From the NCBI GenBank assembly GCA_001586965.3, contig LUCW03000198.1, forward strand, positions 95,001 to 122,605: a stretch of 27,605 nt of DNA. The letters are read 5' to 3'. The notes under the pieces are model-generated. The model was not told the DNA's origin. It did no database searches and was given only the letters and a program-made list of their open reading frames with translations. The stretch comes from Sphaeroforma sirkka. Lineage: Eukaryota; Opisthokonta; Ichthyosporea; Ichthyophonida. Positions 18,276-27,605 of the stretch are shown here, in pieces. Position numbers and translations under genes: made by a program. Every line of letters starts with the position of its first letter. Within the stretch, counting starts at the first letter, position 1.

Positions 18276-20521
18276 ATGTCCTACCCCCCGCCAAAGTCGT
18301 AGACAGCAACTCTTGAATCCTGAGCGCCGCAAGGAAGATGATATCGACCGACGTGGAACTAAACGTCGTCAGTCCCATACGGTACGCTCCGCTCCGCACT
18401 CAGGTCAGGCACTGGAGGGCAACAACAGACACATCTTGGGGCTCCACACATTATTTCCGCGGACGACAAGCAGCCACCAACAGCAAACAAAAAATGGACC
18501 TGCACAATCTGACGAGGATGTCATATTCGAGGGTGAGACCAAGGAAGTACCCGACCTGCGTGCGGACAGTAGTCAGACTTTGATTGGTGAACAGGTAGCC
18601 AGTGAAGGGCTGTCCCCTCGTTCGTCTCGGGATACTCCAGGGGCCTTATTTCCCAGTAATGACCCACCACGCCTCCCACCTAACAAGCGGAAGCGTCACC
18701 GGAACCGTACCAACTACAAGGAAACGGCACGGGAACAATCGTCAGCTCAGAAACTCACGGAGCTGATGACACAACAGCAGTCTCTCTTTGAAAAAATACG
18801 AACAGAGGTTACAGCGCATAGACGCCGGACGAACTACAATGGGGCCGGCCGCTAAGGAGAGTTCTTCTGACGCACACGAACGGGTACAGGCAGTACCAGA
18901 GGACGAAGACAACCCTACCTTCCGAATTCAAGGCTGTGAGCGTCCGTTTTATGGACTTGGGTACAAATCACCAGGGTCAGAGGACAGTTCAACCGAGGAG
19001 GATGATACTCTGTCTGCCAGTGAGAACACACCAACTTTTCAAGAGTTCGCACATGAACAAGTATTAGCCAGACAGAATCCTCAAGGTAAGCAGGCGGTGA
19101 AGAATAGACAGGACCGATTAAGTACGAACCTGCGCCAACAACAGCAACGTCAGTGGGGCGAGAAAGAAGCGCCCAGTGAATATGTACAGACACCTAAACG
19201 ACAAGAGAAGGAGACAACAGTGCCTCCGCCCACACCGGCTAGTATCGAGAAAAGGCGACAGGCGCTACACGCACGGATACTACAGTTAAGTGACGAGCTA
19301 TGCCAAGCAATCGAGGAGAATAACACGGCTCGAGCTGAAGCTCTTCGGGGCGTGATTGAGACACTTCGAGCTACATTAGAGTCCCGACCGGTAGAGAAGC
19401 GTCCCGTACCTTCACCACGTACGTGGCCTGGTTGGCCGTCGAACAGATACTACCTACATGATATTATGGAACGGGACACAAGAGGGGCTCTCCTCGAGGC
19501 GTTCAAGAACGCACAAATCGCAGGGCTGGACGAGAGTTGGAACCTTACATGGTTTCATAAGGTACTATCTTACTTCAAGGCGGAGAAGTCAACGCTGGAC
19601 TACATCCGCGACAACTCTGAACGGTTGAAGACATGTACACCTCAACTACAGATCGAACAGATCTGTTCGCACGAAACACAAGCCACTGTCGTTCCCGCGT
19701 TTCGCAAGTTAGCCAAGGGCCAAAGTCGGAACATGCACACTCCTCTTATGGAACAAATGACACAGCTCATGGAGAACCACAGGAGGGCACGTGAACGGTG
19801 CCAGACAGATGCCGACTTCCAACAGAATTTAGTGAACCACTGCATTGTACAACTGTTAGAAGAAGCTCTCAACGGCCGTACGTATGAACGTACTCTACAG
19901 TTGCATCCCAAATGGCAACTGATGGAGACACACGAGCTTATACAGCTGTTGAGCCCTGACATTCAGGATGCACAGCAACGTACGACAGCACGTTTCCAGG
20001 GTCGCAACAACCGCGAGGGCCCGACGACCAATGGAAGTCGCGACCACACCAATAGCCGCCCCAACCTACAGACGAGTAGACGACAAACGCAGAATTGGAC
20101 TCAACGGCCCCAACCTACGGTACCAACGACTTGTGCGGGGTGCCAGGCACAGGCGCCACCAGGTGGTAGGCACATCCCACGGTGTCATCATTTCAGGGCG
20201 TCGCAAGCGGTGAGCGCAGAGGGTCGGGCAAGGCTATACGACAACAACCGTCCTTTGAGGGATGTACAATCGGTACACAGACCGTCCACAACGTCAACCG
20301 CAGGACAGGGGCAGAATACATCCCAGACTAGAGACGTAGTTACAATACGTCCGACGCCTCAAGTACAGGTGAATGCGATTACACAGGACGAAGACTTGGC
20401 TCCACCATCGGAAGCTACAGAGATTCATATCAACACGATCCTTTACGAAGACTTCGAGCACATGACGTCAACACCAAACCACACCTATGACACGTGGGAG
20501 TCGGTAGCCGATCATGCATGA
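18276..20521 (+). mobile_element. Gag-like protein of an LTR element, left copy, broken about once or twice
   Basis: Starts ATG-TCC-TAC-CCC at 18276 after a CCAACC context. The N-terminal third is charged and low-complexity, with Gln-rich stretches. A coiled-coil segment follows (KRRQALHARILQLSDELCQA, continuing AIEENNTARAEALRGVIETL). Next is a helical region likely to be capsid (LTWFHKVLSYFKAEKSTLDY; FRKLAKGQSRNMHTPLMEQM), then a basic Arg/Asn-rich tail and one zinc-knuckle-like motif (CAGCQAQAPPGGRHIPRCHH). That knuckle is C-x2-C-x9-H-x3-C rather than the usual C-x2-C-x4-H-x4-C. Position before a retropepsin and the knuckle make this Gag. I do not recognise a specific family; a Ty3/gypsy relative is likeliest. 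Confidence 0.75.
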
Positions 20522-20524
20522 GAG

Positions 20525-20977
20525 GTGAGGGTGTCTGAGTCGGATAGGAGCTTCATATTTGTTACCACGATTGGAGCAGTGATGGCAATACAAGACCCAT
20601 TGCTGACGTCAGACAACCGAGTCTATATTCAAGTACAAATCAACGGACGTACGTTCAAAGCCTTGATAGACACGGGAGCAAATAGAAGTTGTATCTCACA
20701 GACATCCGCAGACCTCCTTGGCCGACCAATAACTCCGGCACCACCTGGGTCATTTATATATTTAGCTGACAAGGCGGTGCGAACTCCTCGACTGGGGACG
20801 ACGGAAGTGGTACCTATAAGGTACGGTACCAGAATTATCGACGGTTCATTAGAATTGATGAACTTGCCGACTTGTATAGATGGGTTACTGGGATGGTTAC
20901 CTATCCCTTCCAGACGACAGCGCGCGTTGTCGGCAATTTTCGCATTGGCTTCCAAATCCTGTGCCCCACAGAACTAG
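20525..20977 (+). mobile_element. Retropepsin-like protease region, left copy
   Basis: Carries the aspartic protease signature ALIDTGANRSCIS (D-T-G active site) within a clear beta-rich frame (VYIQVQINGRTFKALIDTG; later GSFIYLADKAVRTPRLGTTE). Retropepsins of this type work as homodimers that cut the Gag-Pol polyprotein. It lies immediately after gag and in the same frame, with one terminator between; some LTR elements and gammaretroviruses express pol by read-through with that layout. No RT, RNase H or integrase of this element is present: the sequence meets the centre of the large inverted repeat. Incomplete at its C-terminal side. Confidence 0.8.
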
Positions 20978-20995
20978 CGTACATCGACGGGTTCC

Positions 20996-21020
20996 GTCGT
21001 GTTAGGTGCCTGTCGGCGTG
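20996..21020. other. Centre (spacer) of the giant inverted repeat
   Basis: ACATCGACGGGTTCC (20981-20995) pairs exactly with GGAACCCGTCGATGT (21021-21035), and CAGAACTAG pairs with CTAGTTCTG further out. The 25-bp spacer (GTCGTGTTAGGTGCC...) has no match on the other arm. So short a spacer in so long a palindrome is typical of fold-back template switching, natural or artefactual. Confidence 0.9.
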
Positions 21021-21052
21021 GGAACCCGTCGATGTCTTCTAGTTCTGTTGGG

Positions 21053-21487
21053 TCAGGATTTGAAGCCAGTGGCGATTGGATACCGCGCGTGTCGTGGAAG
21101 CCTTTCAACATATCTTGCCCCACCATAACATCCATGAACCGTCGGCAAGTTCATCAATTCTAATGAACCGTCGATAATTCTGGTACCGTACCTTATAGGT
21201 ACCACTTCCGTCGTCCCCAGTCGAGGAGTTCGCACCGCCTTGTCAGCTAAATATATAAATGACCCAGGTGGTGCCGGAGTTATTGGTCGGCCAAGGAGGT
21301 CTGCGGATGTCTGTGAGATACAACTTCTATTTGCTCCCGTGTCTATCAAGGCTTTGAACGTACGTCCGTTGATTTGTACTTGAATATAGACTCGGTTGTC
21401 TGACGTCAGCAATGGGTCTTGTATTGCCATCACTGCTCCAATCGTGGTAACAAATATGAAGCTCCTATCCGACTCAGACACCCTCAC
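21053..21487 (-). mobile_element. Retropepsin-like protease region, right copy
   Basis: Mirror copy of 20525-20977, with the same D-T-G signature (ALIDTGANRSCIS). It is near-identical over the N-terminal and central parts and dissimilar in the part nearest the palindrome centre. Broken. Confidence 0.8.
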
Positions 21488-23735
21488 CTCTCATGCATGA
21501 TCGGCTACCGACTCCCACGTGTCATAGGTGTGGTTTGGTGTTGACGTCATGTGCTCGAAGTCTTCGTAAAGGATCGTGTTGATATGAATCTCTGTAGCTT
21601 CCGATGGTGGAGCCAAGTCTTCGTCCTGTGTAATCGCATTCACCTGTACTTGAGGCGTCGGACGTATTGTAACTACGTCTCTAGTCTGGGATGTATTCTG
21701 CCCCTGTCCTGCGGTTGACGTTGTGGACGGTCTGTGTACCGATTGTACATCCCTCAAAGGACGGTTGTTGTCGTATAGCCTTGCCCGACCCTCTGCGCTC
21801 ACCGCTTGCGACGCCCTGAAATGATGACACCGTGGGATGTGCCTACCACCTGGTGGCGCCTGTGCCTGGCACCCCGCACAAGTCGTTGGTACCGTAGGTT
21901 GGGGCCGTTGAGTCCAATTCTGCGTTTGTCGTCTACTCGTCTGTAGGTTGGGGCGGCTATTGGTGTGGTCGCGACTTCCATTGGTCGTCGGGCCCTCGCG
22001 GTTGTTGCGACCCTGGAAACGTGCTGTCGTACGTTGCTGTGCATCCTGAATGTCAGGGCTCAACAGCTGTATAAGCTCGTGTGTCTCCATCAGTTGCCAT
22101 TTGGGATGCAACTGTAGAGTACGTTCATACGTACGGCCGTTGAGAGCTTCTTCTAACAGTTGTACAATGCAGTGGTTCACTAAATTCTGTTGGAAGTCGG
22201 CATCTGTCTGGCACCGTTCACGTGCCCTCCTGTGGTTCTCCATGAGCTGTGTCATTTGTTCCATAAGAGGAGTGTGCATGTTCCGACTTTGGCCCTTGGC
22301 TAACTTGCGAAACGCGGGAACGACAGTGGCTTGTGTTTCGTGCGAACAGATCTGTTCGATCTGTAGTTGAGGTGTACATGTCTTCAACCGTTCAGAGTTG
22401 TCGCGGATGTAGTCCAGCGTTGACTTCTCCGCCTTGAAGTAAGATAGTACCTTATGAAACCATGTAAGGTTCCAACTCTCGTCCAGCCCCCTGCGATTTG
22501 TGCGTTCTTGAACGCCTCGAGGAGAGCCCCCTCTTGTGTCCCGTTCCATAATATCATGTAGGTAGTATCTGTTCGACGGCCAACCAGGCCACGTACGTGG
22601 TGAAGGTACGGGACGCTTCTCTACCGGTCGGGACTCTAATGTAGCTCGAAGTGTCTCAATCACGCCCCGAAGAGCTTCAGCTCGAGCCGTGTTATTCTCC
22701 TCGATTGCTTGGCATAGCTCGTCACTTAACTGTAGTATCCGTGCGTGTAGCGCCTGTCGCCTTTCTCGATACTAGCCGGTGTGGGCGGAGGCACTGTTGT
22801 CTCCTTCTCTTGTCGTTTAGGTGTCTGTACATATTCACTGGGCGCTTTTTCTCGCCCCACTGACGTTGCTGTTGTTGGCGCAGGTTCGTACTTAATCGGT
22901 CCTGTCTATTCTTCACCGCCTGCTTACCTTGAGGATTCTGTCTGGCTAATACTTGTTCATGTGCGAACTCTTGAAAAGTTGGTGTGTTCTCACTGGCAGA
23001 CAGAGTATCATCCTCCTCGGTTGAACTGTCCTCTGACCCTGGTGATTTGTACCCAAGTCCATAAAACGGACGCTCACAGCCTTGAATTCGGAAGGTAGGG
23101 TTGTCTTCGTCCTCTGGTACTGCCTGTACCCGTTCGTGTGCGTCAGAAGAACTCTCCTTAGCGGCCGGCCCTATTGTAGTTCGTCCGGCGTCTATGCGCT
23201 GTAACCTCTGTTCGTATTTTTCAAAGAGAGACTGCTGTTGTGTCATCAGCTCCGTGAGTTTCTGAGCTGACGATTGTTCCCGTGCCGTTTCCTTGTAGTT
23301 GGTACGGTTCCGGTGACGCTTCCGCTTGTTAGGTGGGAGGCGTGGTGGGTCATTACTGGGAAATAAGGCCCTGAGTATCCTGAGACGAACGAGGGGACAG
23401 CCCTTCACTGGCTACCTGTTCACCAATCAAAGTCTGACTACTGTCCGCACGCAGGTCGGGTACTTCCTTGGTCTCACCCTCGAATATGACATCCTCGTCA
23501 GATTGTGCAGGTCCATTTTTTGTTTGCTGTTGGTGGCTGCTTGTCGTCCGCGGAAATAATGTGGAGCCCCAAGATGTGTCTGTTGTTGCCCCTCCAGTGC
23601 CTGACCTGAGTGCGGAGCGGAGCGTACCGTATGGGACTGACGACGTTTAGTTCCACGTCGGTCGATATCATCTTCCTTGCGGCGCTCAGGATTCAAGAGT
23701 TGCTGTCTACGACTTTGGCGGGGGGGGTAGGACAT
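21488..23735 (-). mobile_element. Gag-like protein, right copy, broken about three times
   Basis: Mirror copy of the left gag, with the same coiled coil, capsid-like helices, C-x2-C-x9-H-x3-C knuckle and N-terminal MSYPPRQSRRQQ. Its sequence is almost identical to the left copy, so the two diverged very recently if both are real. Confidence 0.75.
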
Positions 23736-25019
23736 GGTTGGTGAGTTGTTTGTCAATGGAGAACTAGAAATGTGTGCGAATGAACTGATAGAGTACTGAA
23801 TATAAATATCCATTTTCTATTAAATTTCATCCTTCAAACACATAACGTCTCGACATCGATCTCCGAGGAACTCGTGGGTTCCCTCGTGACTGTTTTATTT
23901 CCTACACTAACATAAGTAGTGTGGATAGTCTATATACTCTAACACTACCAGCTGTCTTACTCTTCATCCCACAATAACATATGGTTGAGTGCCCTCATTA
24001 GTCGGAGCCACTTCTTGTTCTACTCCTCGCCAGCTCTTACTCCGGCCTAATGACGGCCTATTCGCAGGACCCTGTTGGGAACTTCCCTCATCGCTCCTCT
24101 TTTTACTCTTCTTACCCGTGATGTCCTTGTCATGTGCTGTTGCGGTTGTTGGAATATGCTTCTTGATCTAAGAACGATTGCTCGTTATTGCACTCCTAAA
24201 CTAAGCTGCCGTCAACCACACCTTCTGTGCATACTGTTGATCCTCTCCGTTGACCTGATTTTTTCTGGAAGTTCTAGTGATTTGAGTGTGTTCGCATATC
24301 ATTTTCACAATTTAACCTTGTATTTACTTGCATCGTTCGTGTGTTATGTGCGCCCCCACCCTTATATGCTCCTAATAACTCACAGGTGCTTACTTGTGTC
24401 TCTGTATGCTTCCTAATATCCCATTCTGAAAACTTTTGTAAAATAATCTAGTATGCCGCTGATTCTTTTGCGTCATCGTACTAACCGAGTCGGTACTAAC
24501 CATGTACATCTCCCATCTCTATTACCCTACTGTGGATCCTAAAGAACTTTCTTCTAACAACTTCTTAAATACAATTTAAGCTCATTAGCTTGCAATACGA
24601 TTTGTACTTGTCTCACACTGAAAACAACCTTCCTACCTGTACTCACACATGACTACTTATCTGTGGATTCTGACTGATTGTCTGATTTCGTCATTTGATC
24701 GTCGTGAGACTTTCCTTGTTGACCCTGGTTAATGTTCTGCTTGATTGGAATGTTCGCTCTTCGGGTTCACTCGTATTAGTAGATTCTTTCTTCATCCTCG
24801 TCGTCCACGTCGTTAATCCAATCTAAATCGTTCAATTCAATCTAAATCGTTCGGATAATCTAAATCGTTCAATTTGATGCGACATTCTCTGTTCGCATTG
24901 TCTTTCAATTGTTATACTTATAACAAAAAAAAATATGTGCCAGCTACTGACTAATTCATATTCTGTAGCTTTCTCTGTAATTACTAATAAACTAACAACT
25001 TCTATGGTAAGTTAAAAAA
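23736..25019 (-). mobile_element. Leader of the gag-protease element, right copy
   Basis: Mirror of 16993-18275, including the AATCTAAATCGTTC repeats (about 24820-24870). It is non-coding as far as I can see; the short open frames at 23989-24416 mirror those of the left arm and have no recognised motif. Confidence 0.6.
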
Positions 25020-25264
25020 TGTAGTAAGTATACGCGAGATAACTGTATCTCAACGTTCTCCCTCCCAGAGAGGGGACGTTGTTCATTTATTAGTAATTAT
25101 AAACAGTAATCCTAAAATGACTGACTCTTAAATGAGTCATTAGTCATGTGCTGTAAAACCAGCAAAACCTAAAACCCAGTTTATCAGATTATTCTGATAA
25201 ACTGTAAAACTTGTAATAAACCTAAAATAATCAAATAAATATAAGTACTTGTATTCTGACCACA
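25020..25264 (-). mobile_element. LTR of the gag-protease element, right copy
   Basis: TGTAGTAAGTATACGCGAG ... TATTCTGACCACA, the mirror of 16747-16992. The outer flank is again copia integrase coding sequence (AGGCTCATAGTGATAGAGG), so the same insertion junction exists on both arms. Confidence 0.85.
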
Positions 25265-27605
25265 AGGCTCATAGTGATAGAGGGGGGGAGAGTTTGTCAA
25301 CGAGACTTGGAAGTCTATGCTATCAGCAAGAGGCATAAAGCAGAGTTTGACGGCAGCACGTACTCCTGAACATAATGGAAGATGTGAGCGTGCACATCGA
25401 ACCCTAATCGAGATGGCCCGGGTTCTTCTACTGCAGGCTAGACTGGGCGATGAGTTTTGGCTTGAAGCGGTTACCTATGCTTGTTGGTTGATCAACGTAA
25501 TGCCACAACGAGGTGGTGCTAAGTCGCGGGCGGAACTATGGTCAGGAGTTAAACCTGATTTGTCGCAGACAACAATTCCTTTGGTGCGAAAGTATATTTC
25601 TTGACCGGAAAACATAACAAGAAATTCGGCAAGAAGGGTCAGGAAGGTATTTTACTAGGTCCTAGCCTTAATACTGTTGGCGGCAGTATGCGAAATTTAC
25701 AACCTAGAGACAAAGCGTGTTGTGAACAGTCGAGATTATCGCCTTGAGCCCACGATTGCCAGTCACGTTGAAAGGGTCAAAGTCAATAATTCCGAGGGTG
25801 AAGATGATAGTATTGACGATGAAGTAGGAGCAAGTGATGGCAACAAGGATACTTCAGCGTCAGAATCAGATACGGATAGTGATGGAGATGGTCCCATGGA
25901 TGATGCCGCCGACGATGATGTCACTATGGATGAATCATCTACTGATGGAGGTGATGAATCAGGACCCGGTGAGCATCCTGGTTATAGAAACGTGATTTGC
26001 CTGGTAAGCAGACACCTACGAGAGGTGGCAGGCGATTGAAAACCCGCGTAGATCGTACACGCGACCGAGCCAATGACATGATGTCCCCGCGGATCAGCTC
26101 TAAGGCTCGTACGGACTTGGACTCGGAGAGAAAACGTGAACGTCAATCAAGTGGAACCCCACCTTGACAAACTTCGAAACTTCGACGAGATCGTAAACGA
26201 GATCATGAAGAATCTAACTTTGGATTTCTGGCCGATGATGAATTGTCCTTCAAAGACTTGACTGGGTCTGCTGATGAGAAGCACTTCCGCGCAGCCATGA
26301 GAGACGAGCTACGTTCAATGCTGAAGATGAAGGTTTGGAAACTTCAGCAGCGCTGCAAGGCCCGGACAAAGCCTCTGGGACTCAAGTGGGTTCTCACTCT
26401 CAAGCGTGATGAAAGCGGCGCAGTGATACGACATAAAGCCCGCCTATGTGCGAAGGGATTTGCACAACAGTATGGTCGAGATTATGTGGAGACATCGTCA
26501 CCAGTAGTCACAAAAGAGACTGTGCGTGCATGTTTGGCTATCGCTGCATCTGAGAACTTGGATGTATTGCAGTTCGATGTCAAAACTGCATTTTTTGCAT
26601 GGTAATTTGGAAGAGTACGTCTGCTCGGAGATCCCCACTGGTTTCGTTGAAATAGTTGGTGATCTACTAAGTGATGAGGATCACCAGTTGATTAAGGAGG
26701 GTGCTATTTGCGAGCTGAAGAAAGAGTATCTATGGACTCAAGCAAGCCGGATTATGTTGGTTTGTGCGCTTCAGAGATTTCCTCGTTAATGATGTTGGAT
26801 TCCGGCCAAGTCTTACGGACCCTTGTCTCTTTATTTGGAAGAACTGCTTTCTGGTACTTTATGTTGATGATTTGTTTGATATTTTCGACTTCACGTCGAA
26901 TGGGGAGAAGATATTGAAGAAGATCGAGACAGAGTTCGACGTCAAGTCGATGGGGTCTCCACGGTTTTTTTCCTCGGATGGAAAAATTGATATGTCTGAA
27001 AGAGGAATTTTCATCTCGCAGCCGGCATATATTGAGAAGCTAGCGCAGAAGTATGGACCATTGAAAAGGGTCAGTACACCTATGAGTACATCTTTCGACG
27101 TGAATCGGCCTGGTACATTGGTGCAGGATTCAGACTACCGTGGTATCATAGGTTCCCTTATGTTTGCAGCTGTGGGTACGCGACCTGATATTGCTTTTTT
27201 GCGACAAGTTCACTGAGCCGATACCTTGACCAGCCGATCTAAGGCGAGAGGCTGCCGCAAGAAATCTGTGCGGATACTTGGAGGCTACCAAACACTGGGG
27301 GGAATCTTCTATGAAGCCGGGAACGACTTGAAACTTTGTGCGTATGCCGATGCAAGCTATGGGGCGAGAAAGACAAGCGATCTCGTTCTGGCTATCTGGG
27401 TATTCATCACAAATGCCCCAGTCTACTGGGGGGCGCGCCGTCAGACACTTGTCACCCTAAAGTACTTCTGGAGGCAGAGTATGTCAGTCTTGCAGGGAGT
27501 CTTGCCGTGACGTAAAAACTGCTTTGAATTTTGCTATCTGAGCTAGGACGAGCCACTGATCAATCCCTCTGTGGTTTGTTACGAGGACAATCAGACTGCT
27601 AAGAA
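25265..27605 (+). mobile_element. Ty1/copia pol (integrase to RNase H), right copy, broken, cut by window end
   Basis: Plus-strand mirror of the left copia: integrase (TPEHNGRCERAHRTLIE), acidic linker rich in D, S and E (SESDTDSDGDGPMDDAADDD), RT (LKWVLTLKRDESGAVIRHKA; LVLYVDD) and the start of RNase H. Roughly eight or more breaks, more than in the left copy. The 3' end and LTR lie beyond the window. Confidence 0.9.

Larger units (their letters stand above)
14425..20995 (+). repeat. Left arm of giant inverted repeat
   Basis: The arm pairs with 21021-27605 in reverse complement. Landmarks mirror at a constant sum of about 42,011-42,016: LTR 16747-16992 with 25020-25264, gag start 18276 with 23735, and copia integrase and RT with their counterparts. 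Identity by eye is high over most of the length, with scattered substitutions and small indels, and lower in the ~100 bp next to the centre. The left limit is set only because the right arm runs off the window; the true arm may be longer. Confidence 0.95.
21021..27605 (-). repeat. Right arm of giant inverted repeat (cut by window end)
   Basis: Reverse complement of 14425-20995, still matching at the last base of the window (the RNase H part of copia). All elements of the left arm recur in mirror order: protease, gag, leader, LTR, copia integrase, RT and RNase H. Small indels, many at homopolymers, are commoner in the coding parts of this arm. Confidence 0.95.

Noticed and set aside
18915-19193. 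Antisense open frames across gag (also 19642-19962, 22050-22370, 22781-23098)
   Set aside because: They are shadows of the gag frame, occur identically on both arms, and show no motif of their own.
20525-21487. Pair of protease regions as evidence for two independent element insertions facing each other
   Set aside because: The mirror symmetry continues through LTR and copia flanks with the same junction, so this is one inverted duplication (or artefact), not two insertions.
16747-25264. Treating 16747-25264 as one element with two LTRs in inverted orientation
   Set aside because: LTRs of a retroelement are direct repeats. The inverted pair here belongs to the two arms of the palindrome, which also includes outside copia sequence.
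1-27605. CRISPR array, tRNA/rRNA genes, bacterial operons, riboswitches
   Set aside because: No array of regular repeat-spacer units (the minisatellites have no unique spacers), no cloverleaf or rRNA-like block noticed, and the content is clearly eukaryotic.

Overview
The window is eukaryotic, transposon-dominated DNA. The evidence is chromovirus and Ty1/copia polyproteins, several LTRs, a PIF/Harbinger DNA-transposon relic and one well-formed spliceosomal intron. I found no rRNA, tRNA, CRISPR or bacterial-type operon. The host lineage cannot be fixed from this sequence; a TE-rich alga, oomycete, fungus or other protist would all fit. No intact host gene is certain.

Layout. Positions 1-10 kb hold old, AT-richer, heavily decayed DNA. 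It contains a duplicated 0.3-kb segment (1.7-2.6 kb), a broken Harbinger transposase (3.03-4.19 kb, plus) and a three-copy (+,-,+) gene-tail repeat (4.58-4.94 kb). A broken minus-strand gene with an intron (5.16-6.17 kb) has a divergent LTR sitting in it. A truncated second Harbinger copy lies at 6.96-7.22 kb (minus), followed by several unrecognised coding-like stretches. From 10.2 to 12 kb there is an old chromovirus integrase relic, a solo LTR and two related minisatellites built on a CTCGAGAGCTAGAG-type core.

From 12 kb onward the retroelements are nested. A chromovirus pol fragment (12.02-13.67 kb, minus) is cut by a copia element (LTR 13.67-14.12 kb, pol to 16.75 kb, minus). That copia is itself cut inside its integrase by a third LTR element in the opposite orientation (LTR 16.75-16.99 kb, leader, gag, protease, to about 20.98 kb).

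The most striking structure is a giant inverted repeat. From about 14.4 kb to the end of the window everything is mirrored around a 25-bp spacer near 21,008, with arms of at least 6.5 kb that run off the right edge. The mirrored part includes the junction of the third element inside copia, so the inverted duplication came after the nested insertions, or it is an assembly or library fold-back artefact. Deciding between these is the main thing to check. All LTR elements here are treated as fossils; most are broken several times.
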